A stretch of 64,000 nt of DNA from Chelydra serpentina (Eukaryota; Chordata; Testudines; Chelydridae). The notes below the pieces were generated by a model, which had not been told where the DNA came from, did no database searches, and was given only the letters and a program-made list of their open reading frames with translations. Every line of letters starts with the position of its first letter. Positions within the stretch are counted from its first letter, which is position 1. The stretch covers positions 36,009,501 through 36,073,500 of the forward strand of contig JBAIAC010000024.1 of assembly GCA_037349315.1 (NCBI GenBank), read 5' to 3'. Shown piece after piece: positions 23,201-36,600 of this stretch. The translations under genes were made by a program, and so were the position numbers.

Positions 23201-26200
23201 CCATAAAGCTGTTTTATGAGACTCAGTCTTCAATGAAAGAGCTTCAGTTTAAGAAATTAACCCTTTAACTAATGCTCCAAAATGATTGACAAAATCTCAT
23301 GGTTAATTTACAGCCACATATTTAAATTTTGTCAGCAATTGCTTTTTTCTTGCCCAGTCACGGATCCACAGGATCTGTGCTACATCCCAGCTTTTAAACA
23401 GTCCCGGGGAAGTACCCCTTCAGTGTCCCAGACCCACAAGGTGTCCTTCTGTTCCTTAAAGGCAGGGAGTAGATGCATCAGTCAACTGGAACACAACGTT
23501 TGGAAGTCCTTATGGGAGAAATAAAGGTTAAGATATAGTCCATTTTGGGCAGCCAGTTTTCCACCCAGCCAAGCTGCCATGGAATCCATTTCTGGCTCTG
23601 GCTCTCCATTTCTCTCTGGCAGCCCCAGATGAGAGCTGCCGTCTCTCCCAAAAAGCTAAGTCTTATCCCAGCCCCTGACACCTTTCAGTTCATTGTCCAA
23701 CTCCTGCTGGCCCGTGCTGGGTTCAAATGTTCCGCATGCTAGAGATTCCTGTGGATAAATGTCAATTGTTCAGTCCTCCCTTGTCTTTTTAACTCTTTTG
23801 CACCCACTGGGCAGCAATTCAAAGTACATAGGGAAACTGAAGCACATATAGAAATCATAAAAATAGTACAGAAAATAGTTCAGTCTTCTCTGCCACAGAG
23901 TTAAACCTGAATTAAGAAACAGAATTGCCTCTCTTACCATTCCTTCTTAAATAGGTGTATTGCTTTTGGCTTTACACCTGTAGCATGTCAGCTAATGTAG
24001 GGACATACCCCACAAATCCATATTCATAAATGGATAGTGCCTCATATACATAGCATCTGGGACACGAACATTAAACAACATTGACTTTTGTACGTTACAG
24101 AGATGTCTTTGAGGTTGACAGGTAGCATTAGATTAAAAGGGCATGGAAGAAGTTAGGGATATGTTTGTGATATTGTGATCCTTCACATTTTTAGACCTAC
24201 CCTTAAGGTTTCATGTACCACCAAAATCATACCTGAGTCCATCAGCTCCTCAAGAAGAGATATAACTGTCCATCCCAGAGGTAAGTGTAGGTTTTTTTAT
24301 GGAAAGGTTGTAAGAGAGATTACAGCAGAGGAAAAAATATACAAAAGCAGGCTCTTTTGAGGGAGAGAAAAAGGGACATATGCTGGAAAAAACTCTTCCC
24401 TATGACAATGAACTCAAAAGCAATCTCAGGGATTTGAAATCAGTCTCCATTTTGAAAAGAGCTTAGGTCCCATTTTAAATTCCTAATTGAAGTAACTAGT
24501 TTTTCAAAAGTGCTCAATAAATTCCTATTGGGAACAATGTGATCTGGCTACTTTGTTCAGGTGCCTAAATGGGAGCTGGGCATAAAAGTTTTGTTCTTTA
24601 GTGTTTGGGGGTATTTTTATTCTGTAATTTGGGGATTTTATCCTGTGTCTGAAATAATCCCATCTCTTGTTGCTCCTTTAGTTCAGCAACTCTGGTTTCA
24701 AGATATGGTCTCTGGCTCTGAGAGCCCTGTGGTGTGTGCACTGGGTGAATACACACGTGCTACGTAGTCAAAAGGCAACCACCTATGCAATCTGCAAGGC
24801 TGTGCAGGAAACCACCCTGGTTAATGTTCTGTTGGTTTTCTCCTTTTATGATTAAATTAGGAGCTCACTCTGTGACTTGCATGTAGTGGACTGAACTAGG
24901 AATTTGGCAATAGATTTTGTGTGGCTTTGTCTGAGTGCAGTATATAGGCCCTTGAGCGTGGGTCAGAATCAGGTTTCTTCATCTTTCTCTTTGTCAGTGT
25001 TTTAGCTATTTCTGTAATGCAAGTATGGGCTTTTCTTCTCTTTATTCCACAGAGAACGAATTGAAAAGCCTGTTCAGTCTCAATGCCAAACGGCCACTCA
25101 GTCCAAATTCCCCAGTGCTCAGTGTGTAAGTGCATCTCTGATCAGGAATGTAAATCTGGGGTAACTCCACTGGTCCCAACAGAGTTAGACCTGTGTAAGA
25201 GAGAGGCGTATTAGCCTCTAGAATTCTAACAGCCTAATCCTTCCAAATGGAAATCCAATTGGTTATTAGATGCCGCCGTTCATAAATAAAAAGACAGCTA
25301 AGAATCAAATAACCCAACACAGAAACTGCAGTGTCCTCATGCACCAATCAGTGTCCATCCAGTTCCTACCACAAAACTCTCTGCTGGACCCAAATTAAGC
25401 CCTTTGCCCACCAGGTCCAAATTAGTCTCCCTTCCATGTCCCCATAAGCTTCTCTCAAGATCCAAACAAGCTCCTTTCCTACTCCTAGCTCCAGTGGGAA
25501 GCTCGGGGGTATAGAAAACTTTCTTTATTCTGGGGGGCTAGAATAAAAGATAATACAATAAAATAACAGCTGTTGAATATTGCTTTTGTGGGTAGGTTTG
25601 TACCAGGAGTAAATTTGGCCATTTTAATTAAGAAATAAGCTTCTGTTCCAAGCTCAGTGTTTTCTTTATTAATGCAATCCCTGATGTTTTTTAGGTGGCT
25701 AAAGCTATCTTCCAAAATCCAAAATTTTCTACTTCCATGGGAGGAATACAATATCCTTATTTGGGTGTTATTACTGCTCTTTTTGTTGCCTCCTAATCCT
25801 CCCTTTGTCTTCACAGATCATGGGACTCATTGAGGGTCTTTTATTCTTCTCCTCATCCCTCTGTGGATGAGGGAAACCACTGGCCCAATTTTCTCCTCTC
25901 TCCTTCATGGGATGATGGGAGTTGAGGTGGAAGGATTCTTCCTTCCCACATCTCAGGAGGGGAGTTGGGCGCCACACTCCTTTACCCTCCCAAAGGTTTC
26001 TGTGGGGCTGGGGGTACTTCCTTGTGGGAAACTCCTTACTCCCACTTATTGTTGCCTTTCATAACACCCCCACTCCCTTAATGACTCAGTGTTGAGTGGC
26101 CTAAGGAGGCAGGCAGTTCCTGGTGGCATCTTGTTCTCTTCCATCTTGTTTCACTCTCCAGGTAGCTGTGTTTCCTGTTCCAGCTGTACCCATCTGACTT

Positions 26201-27439
26201 GTTTGTATGTAAGCTGCCCCACACTTGCTTATGTTGACCTAATAACATGTAAGCACTCTGCATTTAATGCTGTATTGTTCCAGTTAATTTAAAAAAGGGG
26301 AAAAATGACTGAACATTATTTATCTATCACTGATTTATGTACTGAAAACATTTCAGTGCTACAAGAGAAAGACCACTTAAAATTGTGGTGATTTTGCTTC
26401 CTCTGAGTTGTGTCTTGTTAGAATTAAATATATCATTTCATACACAATCACAATTGTGTTCCAGTAGGGTAATGTGCATCTAAGTCTTCTGTATACCTGT
26501 ATGAAGTATTTATAGTGATGCATATTAAAAAGGTTACATGACTAATTGTACTTGCATATGTTTTCATCCCTTAGCTTGGCTTTCAAATTTGTGATTCTGC
26601 TTTCAACTTACTTTTTATAGTAGATAATTCTAACCTGCTCATTAAATTTAATGAGTAATCACATCAGCTAGCTGCTGCTTCTACATGATACACTTGTGCA
26701 TACAGTCATCGGAAAGATTATGCAAAGCACGAAAAATGAATGCACACATGCAAAAATGCTTAATACCCTGAAATGTTCAAGAATCATTTAATCAAGAAAT
26801 CATCAGGTACCATCTGAATTTCTAATCTCCTTTTCTCTCTTTTTGCATCTTCTAGGAAAACTGTTGGGGAAAGATGCATCATTAAATCATATGCAGTTTC
26901 CCCAAAGACTGTGGCTTTGTTTTTTCTTGATGAAATAAACGAGACATATGTCTGCACTAGGATGTATTCTCACTCCATCATAAATGAAAAAGAAATGGAG
27001 GGTCAGATCATGTTTAAATCTGGCTCTTATAGAGGAAGCTCCAGCAGGGATTGTGCCTCTGGACATATCATCCATTCCCTAAAAGTCCCAAGAATGTAGG
27101 GAGAAGGAGTGTGTACACTGAATACCCTCCCTGTACCATCTTCTTGTATCCTGCTCCCTCCTGTGTTGTTGACCAGCTCTGTGGGTGGATGTGGAATTGC
27201 GGTAGGGGAAGGCATAGTCTTACTTCCAGTGCGAATGCTTCCTTTGGTGCTAGAAAGGCGGCAGTCTCTGCCCCCTTCTGAGCACAGTGGAGCTTGCTCC
27301 TTGTGAATGGGGAAATAAGAAAGGGAAGTCTCTTAGCATCCTCCTCCCCACTTGCTAGCGTCAGATGCAGTCTGAACATGGGGATACTATGCTGATGGAC
27401 ATGGTGGTAATTAATACCTAGATCTTGTCTGGCATTCTT
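20260..27439. other. Intergenic, no gene recognised
   Basis: About 7 kb without a supportable exon. The interval is mostly AT-rich and carries scattered short open frames without recognisable motifs. The stretch 23340-23900 is compositionally different (C-rich, with CAGCCCC blocks and ATAGGGAAACTGAAGCACA) and may be a degraded LTR, but no boundaries were found. Around 24440-24560 a TTTCAAAAGTGCTC motif resembles the inverted-repeat family at 54540. Confidence 0.45.
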
Positions 27440-27605
27440 CATCCATAGATCTCTAAGTGCTTTTTAAGGTCAGTGTCATTTTCCCCAATGTACAGATGGA
27501 GAAATTGAGATGCCCAAGGTCCCCCAGCAGGCCAGTGGCAAAGCTGCGACTAGAACCATGCTCTCTTGAATCCCAGTCCACTGTGCTATCCGCTAGGCCA
27601 CAGTA
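27440..27605 (-). mobile_element. MIR SINE
   Basis: Read on the minus strand it gives the MIR order: a tRNA-like start with CCTAGCGGATAGCACAGTGG, then GACTGGGATTCAAGA, then the core (GGACCTTGGGCATCTCAATT) and CCATCTGTACATTGGGG. MIRs are ancient amniote SINEs. This copy is diverged but spans the tRNA-related head and core. Confidence 0.8.
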
Positions 27606-30153
27606 CCTTTAGCTGTGAGAACTTACATAAAATATTTAGGGCTGATCAAGACTTTACTCAAACAGAATATGGGGTGACAAATAGCTTGTCTTACCCACAG
27701 ACTCCAAAAAGCGCCTCTGAATTAGAGTCCCCTATGAGTTCCACTGTCACACAAACAGGAAGGGTGCGCTTCATCTGACAGATGTTCTTCATGCCCATCC
27801 AGAGATGGCTCTGTGTTCTCCTCACCCTTCCTCATCCATTTGCACCCAGGGAGAATAACTGTTCGAGGGAACCTGTTCTTCTCTCAATTGTGCAGATGCC
27901 TGATCTAAGCAAACACTGTGTGATTGCGTAGGGTGTGGCCAGCTTTCCACTTGACTGGAGTAGTTTTCTGTGCCAGTGGTGGGGGGCTGTTATGCCATCC
28001 TGGTGCTCTCCTTGCTGGTGTAAAAGCGAAGGGGAAGAGATTAACAGGGACCTATACTTTCATTACATTTCCATTGTATTTGGTTATATTTTGCAGCTGT
28101 GCCTTGATGGAATATAAAAAAAGGTTTCATGCCATAAGCTAACAGAACTGAACACCAACATCTGCAATAGGTCTGTCCCTAAAAGAATCCCTGCTTTGTT
28201 CGATTTGCCTGTATTCATACTTAGTTGTTTCCGCCTTTTTATTATTTTTATCTTTCCAATTTTATTATTTTTATCTTTCCAATTTCATCAAACTTTAATA
28301 TAGTTTACTCTTAATCCAGAGCTGCTGTCTAAGGACAAATCCTTCAGCAGGTATCTTAAATTGTTTTACTCCTGGTCACTTACGTCCATTATATGGCCAG
28401 TTCTTATCTCAGAAGTCTTGCTTTGTTGTTTTTTAATCCCAGCAGTTGGAGCAGTGCTTCTCATCAGTAAAGAGGTTAAATGGATTCTCTGAGCCATGCC
28501 ATAGCTCCTGGTTAAGGCTGGTTTCTTGTCATTCTGTGAAATGGGCAAAGCTTTGCACTGATCGCTTATATCTGATGCACAGAGTAATGGGGTGGCATAC
28601 TGGGGATCTCTTTATTCTCTTCTGCAGGGGAGCAGTATGTATGGGGCTTTATTTCCCTTCCTGCAGAGGACAGCAGCATCTTCATCTTCCTGCACCAGTC
28701 ATAATACTTAACCATATCTTCCTAAACTTTCAACTTCTGATCCCCTTCTGAAGTCAATGGAAGTTCTGCAAGATCAGACCCTTCATGTTAGAGAAGCATC
28801 TGAAAAAGCATGTCCCTAACACTGTTCTTCATTGGCATTTTGTGGTCAGACTTCCCCAGACTTCAGTGGTTTTGGATTAGGCACTTACCGATCATGCATT
28901 CACACAGAGAGGCCTTTTGAAATCAATCAGAATACTTGTGTGAGTAAGTGTTCACCAGCATGAATGATTGGGTTGCACAATCAGGTACCATCGGAGTAAG
29001 TTTTTCAATGGAGCAAAGCTGCATGTAAACCCAGGAGTGCCAAGCCCGGTTACAAAGTATGTCCATTCACCCACATCCTCATCTTCTCTAGTAGTAAGTA
29101 AGTGTTTCCATATTCTTAGAGACTGACTCACCTCTCATTTGGGGGGCATGGATCAGCGTTCACGTCACACTCCCCATCACTCCCCAGCTCAAACTGGGGA
29201 AGCTATGGATCCAACCCGCAGACCAAATTTGGTAATGAATCCTGGTCACGTGCCACCTGAGGCATGTTGCACATATGCTAAAGGAGAGACCTCTCACTCA
29301 AAATAGTATAGCCTGATCAAGTATTACAATTATCTAATTACTTACTGGTGTGCAACATGAACTTGTCATAAATAACAGGTTCTTTTTCAGGTGGCTATTT
29401 AGAGTTAATTAAGAAGATGAAATTGGTGAAGTACACGCAGAAACTCTTTGAGCTTTAGTTCATACAGACAAATATAATGGAAATAATAGAAAAATCAATA
29501 TACATAAGTGTAAGCAGAGTCAGGATGAGCTCCACCCTGACATCTACACCACCAGGTATTAATACCTGTCCCCAGCGTCTCTCCAGTCACTGAGCTTTGG
29601 AACCCATGTCCCTTGGCTGGTGAGTGCTGTTTAGTTAATGGTAAGTTCCCCTTTAACATGACAAGAGGCCAAGTACAGTTCCACTGTCCATGATTTACAT
29701 AAGCAGTATAACAACAGTTTATTCTTCCTGCCCCAATAACAGAAATTCCTGCCCCAATACAGAAAACTGGGGATCCTACAGCAGCCCAAAATGCCCATTT
29801 GGGTCACTATGGTTCGTACCAGGCAGGGTGGGTGTGCCTATGCAAATTGGATCAGCCCCTGGCGTGCTTTGCCATGACTCTGCTTACATCAGTATAAGAG
29901 TAAGATAAATACAGTAAAGTGGTTTCCTGCATTGTTCAGACTTACAATCTTACATTGTACATACTTTTCCTTCCATCTTTGTTTTTAATAAGGTTACAAG
30001 TAAGTGAAGATCAACCAACCCAAGAGGATGGCACTGGGCCAGGCTTCCTACCTGGTTGTCTTATATCATCCCATTGTCCCAACAACAGGTTGGGAAACCA
30101 CATCTTTTGTGATTTTCCTATTCCACCCACACGTCTGGGAATATATTTGATAT
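27606..30153. other. Intergenic, small tandem duplication only
   Basis: No gene is recognised. It contains a 2 x 23-bp tandem duplication at 28238-28283 and a GAAGTCAATGG dispersed motif near 28750. Sequence from 29520 onward (GATGAGCTCCACCCTGACAT) may belong to an old LTR element, without identifiable ends. Confidence 0.45.
28238..28283. repeat. Tandem duplication, 2 x 23 bp
   Basis: Two identical, adjacent 23-bp units, each starting TTTATTATTTTTATC and ending TTTCCAAT. Perfect identity indicates a recent slippage or duplication event. Confidence 0.9.
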
Positions 30154-30161
30154 GGTGTCAA

Positions 30162-31389
30162 CAGGGCCGGCATCTCCCCCCCACCTCGCATTTTGTTAAA
30201 CTTTTGAATACTTTATTTTTAATTGCATTTGTAGCCCATTTCATGACTTTGATGCACAATTTGCTCATTTACTGGAAACATCATATCCTCGATTTTGCCC
30301 AGCCCATCCAAAATTGAATGAACAATATCGGCAGAGTTTAGGATCACCGGCCATAAAGCAGGATCTGATTTATCAATTTGTGGTGTGCAACTTTTCTCAC
30401 GACTTTTTCTGTCATCATATGAGGCTGATTCTTCTTTATTGTTTCTCTCCTTTTCAAGTAAACCAGATTTTTCTTTGTCATTACTCTCCTTTTCATGTGA
30501 AGCACATTCTTCTTTATCATCACACTTCTTTACGGCACCAGGAAAGGTGGACAATTCTCCATCACTTTCCACACATTTCTATTCCTTATCTTCAGGTAAA
30601 TCTAATTCCTTAGTAGGACTTCCATCATTTATGCTTTGCTCCTCAATTTCTTCTGCACTGGGACAAATGCTACTACCTAAAGGCCAGTATATGTGGTTCT
30701 GTTTCTGATAATTTCACATCAAATGTGCCCTTTTCTGCAAACTAGATTGCAACTGAGCTTTTTGCTTCCTATACTGAGGTCCTGAGAACTTCTCCGGGGG
30801 CATCTTTTATTTTCTATGGGGGAAAACAGATAGTCTTAGGTAGAGCAAAAGTCTGTGTTCCGCAGTCTTAGAAAGTCATCAAACATTATGTGTTAAGCAT
30901 GGCAAAAGAAGTAATAGTATGTTTTTATATTGTTGCATAGATAGGGGTTCGATAGATATTTCTGGCATCTCATTAAATATGTCCTTTATTAGTCACTACT
31001 TACACTTTTCAAATCTTAAAACACGAGTACACTTTCACAGTTACACAATGAAACAAGGTTCACAACATCACATCTGGGCTCTCACTTCATTCTTATATTT
31101 CACTGACTGACTAGCAACGCCTCACTCCTTGTATACTGCAAGGGCGTGGTTGACAACATTCTAGGAGATTCAAGGGAAATGTAGTTCTCAGAAAGTGTGG
31201 AACAAAGGTCCAGAACATTCTAGGAGGTAAGTGAAAAATGAATCTACATATGGAATATGTGAAACATTTTACTTCAAACATTCTATTTTCCATTAGTCGC
31301 TAACAACAAAAATAGCATCCTGAGCCCGGAGCCCCCAATCCCAGCACCCCAGGTTGTCGCCTCAGTTGCCTGCCCCTAAATCTGTCCCT
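30162..31389 (-). mobile_element. hAT transposon deletion derivative with 8-bp target duplication
   Basis: The element starts CAGGGCCGGCA and ends CTGTCCCT. It is flanked exactly by GGTGTCAA at 30154-30161 and 31390-31397, a perfect 8-bp duplication as made by hAT transposases. Inside, on the minus strand, is the N-terminal part of a ZMYM1-like hAT transposase (30219-30803). The 1.2-kb length is too short for a full transposase, so this is an internally deleted, non-autonomous copy. The TIRs match only over the first few bases, which is common in this group. Confidence 0.8.
30219..30803 (-). pseudogene. N-terminal fragment of ZMYM1-like hAT transposase
   Basis: The minus-strand frame opens with MPPEKFSGPQYRKQKAQLQS, the lysine-rich start typical of ZMYM1-like hAT proteins (usually K/R-rich with a GAQYRKRK-like motif). 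After stops at codons 30 and 75 it continues with an acidic, repeat-like K/E-rich stretch (KEECASHEKESNDKEKSGLL) and the block KSDPALWPVILNSADIVHSI. The D-PALWP motif marks the region before the zinc-finger and catalytic domains of this family. Zinc finger, DDE core and dimerisation region are all missing. This identification rests on motif memory. Confidence 0.6.
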
Positions 31390-31397
31390 GGTGTCAA

Positions 31398-32044
31398 CCC
31401 CTGCCCATGTTTAATATTCTGGACCTTTAATTTTCAGCCTCCATGAAAGACAAGAGGATTTTTGATTTAATGTTTTAGTGTCTTGAATTTAGTCCTTAGA
31501 ACTCCCTTCTTTTGACTAATCCCCCACTCCCACCAGTAATTGACTTGCTGTCTTGTATCCCCTCATAATCTTTCATTTACAAAATAAAGATTAAAACCTT
31601 GGGAACCCCAGGTACCTTGTAAGTAATTCAATATGTAGTAAACCATAACTGTTCAAACACTTTGCTTTTATGCTGCAGCCCTTCTTTCTCCTTTGTCTCT
31701 ATTTTGTCCCCTTAGACTATGACTCTTCATAGAAGAGATCTTATATTTCTGAATGCTTATTAACCACCATGCACATTAATGGCACTATAATACTATCATG
31801 GATCAAACTGTACTACAAAAGAACCTCAGATGTCAGCAGACCACTTAACAGATTATAAGTGTTGATAACAAGTTAATCTAAATAAAGCAAATTATTGTGA
31901 AATCTATTTTCTGGACACTCGTGTATTAGACAATGGAAAATATATGTGTGCATTATGTCTCATGAGCGATAGTATTATTCTGTGGAGTATAGATGGTGTT
32001 GTAAAGTGATTTAAGCATTATTTTTATATATAAGAAAAAATAAC
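31398..32044. other. Intergenic, no gene recognised
   Basis: AT-rich sequence without recognised motifs. Confidence 0.5.
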
Positions 32045-33613
32045 TACAGCTGGTTGAAAATTTCTGAACAAAAAATTTGTAAATGTAATTTCGAAGAAAA
32101 CAACATGTTTTGCAAAACATGTTGATTTATTTGAAATTTCACATTTCAATCAACATTTAACTTGAAAAAAACTTTGAAAAAAATTTTCTCTCTTTTTGTT
32201 GAAATTTCCTCCCCAAAATTTAGTTTTATCACTCTGTAACATGTGACTGGTGCACATAGTGATTGAATTTTGTCATATTTTGCCTTGTGGTTTCCTATGG
32301 TTGGATATGTGAACTGAGAAATACTTGGAGAACATGTTTGGCTCAGTTGACTTGCATGTGTAGAGGAGTAATTTCTGCCTGTTTACAATGGGGCTTGAGT
32401 CTTTGGGTTTGGGACTAGATGAGGATATATTGACTGATTGTCTACTTGTGCAATTCCCAAGAGAGAACAGTTATTGGGCTTGTGTTAAGTCTCCCTGATC
32501 ATTGCAATTTGCAGCTCCTTGATTGGACTACTTTACATATAGACATTTTGGATAGGGCTTATATGTTGTGGGTCTGACCATCTGCTAGTAGGGTTTCCTG
32601 GGTGGTGGTGGTGGCTGGGCAGCTTACCCTTTCCTCATCTATTCTCCTCCTCCACCAAATCATTGAGTGTAGGGAACCTGGATTTGGGGTTAGTATTTCT
32701 GTCTGTGAAAAAAGCATCTCCTCTCCTCTTCCAGGGTAAACTTTTCAGACCTCAGAGCTACCCTCTCCTGCTTCACAGATGTAAACAGCTGTCTAAGGGA
32801 GACCAAGAGTAGTAGTAGTGCCAGGGAACAGTAGTAGTTGATGGGGGGGATGCACTTGGGAATGGGAAGAAGAGGGGATTGGAGACAGACCCCAGAATTG
32901 CAGTTGAGGGTTGGGAAATGAAGTTAATGGCACCTTGGGGCTCTTGCAGCACCTCTCTCCCCCAACACCCAAGTCTTCTGGGTGCCTCCTCTGGAGATAA
33001 CTCTTGTCCCTAGCAAATATGTGAACCCAGTTGCCACCTTCACAGTGAATGCAGGAAGCCAAATCTGTCAAAGTGTGGCTTTCCTTCAACCACACAGAAT
33101 TGTTCCCAGACAGTGCAGCACAGCTCTCAGCTCCCTCCCTCTGCTCCCTTGGGCTGTCCAGGGTGTGCAATTTCTTCCCCATCCCCTCTACATCAACAGC
33201 CTCTTCCTCCCCCCTGCCACATCACTTCCCTTTCCCACTTATCTCTCTCCTTCAAACTATGGTTGTGGGGTTATTTTCATTTTGTTTGGTGTGGTTTTTT
33301 TAAAATTTGACTGTGCCTAACAGAGGACAATGCCCATTTCCCCTGCCCACTTATTAAGATTTAACTCAGAATAGCCACCTTTGGACTTCCTCCTCCAGGT
33401 CAAAATTTTGAATCAATAAAATTGGAAATTTAGTTTGTTTCAAATCATTTTTTTGTGTTTTTCCTTTCAACAGTTTGGAATCAACAGGGTTGGGATTTTT
33501 CTTATAGCAAAATAATTAAAAACAAAACAACAACACATTTTGTTCCATTCCAGAATGAAAATGATTTAGAAATTTGTCACAAAAATCTAAATTCCGTTTT
33601 CTGACCAGCTGTA
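32045..33613. repeat. Inverted-repeat element arms separated by unrelated sequence
   Basis: TACAGCTGGTTGAAAATTTC at 32045 is mirrored by TTTTCTGACCAGCTGTA ending at 33613. Both arms (about 190 and 230 bp) have the A/T-rich AAATTT, TTGTTGAAATTT and CAAAATTTTG composition of a MITE family whose right end also appears at 51536-51548. The roughly 1.1 kb between them is compositionally unlike the arms (C-rich near 33100-33250), so a later insertion in one MITE is likely. No target duplication was resolved. Confidence 0.5.
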
Positions 33614-36600
33614 ACAAGAACACAGCTTTTATCTTAACAGCTATGCATTGAGCGACTCTGAATGGCCAGAGCAAAGTGGATATATCTAAAATCCTTTTGA
33701 GCGGTAACAAAGGGATCCTTGAACATGAGAATCGGAAAGATGGTCAATTCTGAGTGATGCATTCTGCAGAGCCTGTTCCTTCCCTGTGTGCTATCTTGTG
33801 AATCAATTTGGTCAACAGGATCAGAAAGCTGAGCTTTTCTCTCACCTGAATTGCTATTGCGATGATATTCTAATACAAAAAGAGACTGGCTCTGGAGATT
33901 GTATGAATAGAATATAAAGCCTTGCATCATTTTATTATTAATATTCCACCAGAAGAAAATTTTATGTTAACTCAAATTTTATGTTAAATTAAAAAGAACT
34001 TTTCACTTCCTCCAAAACCTCTTCATTCCCCACTTGTGTTTATTTAAAAAAAGAAAAGAAAAAAGACTGGCACTGTCCTTGGTAATAAACTAAAAAAAGC
34101 CACTGTGGCATTCTTAAGGCCTGATCTAAAGGCCAATGGAAATACTCCAAATGAATTCGCAGAGCTTTGTGTCAGGCTTTTAGTGATTTTTGTACTATGC
34201 AAGTTTACATAGTAGGATACAAAAAAATTGTCTTATTTTCAAATACAGTAAATGTTCTGGACTATTGACTCTGCGCTTGAAATCAATAGATGGTGGGTGC
34301 TCAAATCCCTTGGGTTATTTAATATTTTCTAAATAAAGACCCAGAGTCACTGTTCTGCTCTGGCTCCTTTTTGCCATTTTGTTGGTACAAAACAACTATA
34401 AGCCCAACTGATTTGAGCACTGGAGAACTTCCCCTGAGTGAAGTAGTAGTCTTGTGGCATAGGGCTACTGTAATGACACCTGTGCTCTCCCCTTTACAGT
34501 CTTCAGCAGGGAGGGTATGACAGGGAAAATGGGACTTGGTCAAGATGCTGTATTTACTGCATTCCTAGCTGCTAGGAATCCCCTGTGGGCTATTGCCACC
34601 TTCAGGCTATTCAATAGAACAACAGGGACCAAGTGAATCCAGGCAGTCCCGGGATTTTGAAGGCACAAAGATACCTTTAAGCCCTTGTGCTAAGCATATT
34701 TCTGTTGGGCCAAATAATGTGGTTCAAAGAGTGCATAAGGTTAGAAGAGGGTGAACATTTTTCTTTCAAGGAGAATTTCACTGATCACTACTTAAGTGAT
34801 CAAATGGAGGCTAGTCCACAAGAAGCAGAGAATGCTTTTCTTTACAAGTTGTTAGAAGAAATATACTGAAAAAGTGTTAAAACCCAGATTTCCCTAACGT
34901 AATCAGAAGAAGTGATGATAAATGTTCCATCAAGTATTGTCTTTGCAGTATAGTTTGGCAAGTGATTAATTTCTCATTTACTTGTTATCTGTTTAAAGCT
35001 TATTGGCACTGTTTGTGACAGATGTTTTTGTGTTAAAATCATGAAGGATGCTGAGTGATTATCCTTTCTGTGCCTAACGTTGTTCTGGAAATACCAGCTG
35101 AGTATGAGAAAAGCAATAATGTTAGTCACTTGAGAGTATAATGGCTGATAATCAGAAAATTGAAAGGTAGCTTGGGTAGTAAGTACATTCACAGTATTTA
35201 ATGAAATTTTAACTGGGCATTACAAGATAAACAGGTCACTATTAGCCATTGTGATGACAATGATCAAATGACGAACAGACGAGGAATAGAAATATGTTTT
35301 CTGTAGAACAAGTGTGTTCCAATAAGGAGTCACAAATTCACTTATGGACTAGACAAAGCAAAAATAGGGCAACAGTACATTATGGATAACATCCAGCAAC
35401 CAAAAGAGGGAGAAGAAGGGGATACAGTTGTTATTGCCTATGCACTTTTCCATTTTGCATACTTGTGCATTTCATGGTGTCACCCGGGCCAGCTTTCTGA
35501 GTACTACAACGTCTCCTATTCATATACAAGTTTTGTCTGTTTGTAAAATGTGATGCCAGTACATGAGGTAGCATGGGGGTAGGGGGAAATTTCATACTTC
35601 AGGTGAAGTGGAACCATGAGTATTGTAATCTCAGTCTAGTGCTAGTTGGTTCTATGGTGCTACTACTAGAATGATCAACTATAGCAAAATTATTTACATA
35701 ACTGATGTAAATAAAAGCTGTTTCCTTTGTTTAACACATAGCAGCAAGCAGAGGGGATACGTATGTCTTGATCCTGCTATTGAATCTGCACAGGCATACC
35801 CATTAACTTGTACAGAGCCCCACTGAAGTCATAAGATTTTAATTGGACCCTGCATGAGCACAAGGCTCTGCCCATATGGAACTGATCACAAGATCAGAGC
35901 CTTAGAGCAACTGGGCACACTGGACAAAACAGTGCCATCTCTAAATGAATGTAGTGTAGCTCAATTCTGACCTCAGTTATTAGGTACAACTCCCATTGAT
36001 TGTAACAGTAGTGGCCCCATGTAACTGAGACGAAGAATAGAATAACACAAGCACCTATATGCTTGACTCTGCATATATCAGCCTTTATCAATTTTCAAAA
36101 TTCTGGTTGGAAACTATCTATCTAAATCACATTAGACCAATCCTTTACTTGGTAAAAGGGTATTTGTGCCATGGAACACCAGATGGAACACTTTGAGACA
36201 AGTCCCATTATCTGTCAGAGTGCATAAGGGACATAAAGAAGACACCTTAAAACTTAAATATGATGATCATGATGTTCAGTGTCATGGCCTCATCACTGCA
36301 AGTTATAATCACTATATCATGTGCAAAATGGAGGCCACTAACTCACCTCAAGGTTGATGGTGATTATTATAGAAAATACAGTTGCTTTTATTGTATCTTT
36401 TCTCAGTCACTTGCACAGAAAACCCATTATGTAATTAACGAATCTACTCCCTGGAGGAGAAGTGTCTTGGACAAATACAAAAGTTTTTCCTGGAACATGA
36501 AGGTAGATTTTAGATGTCATTTAATGGCTGTCAATCAACTGCAGCAATAGTAAATGGGTGTGACTTAACTGTAATAAAAAAATCATATTCTATTTAAGCA

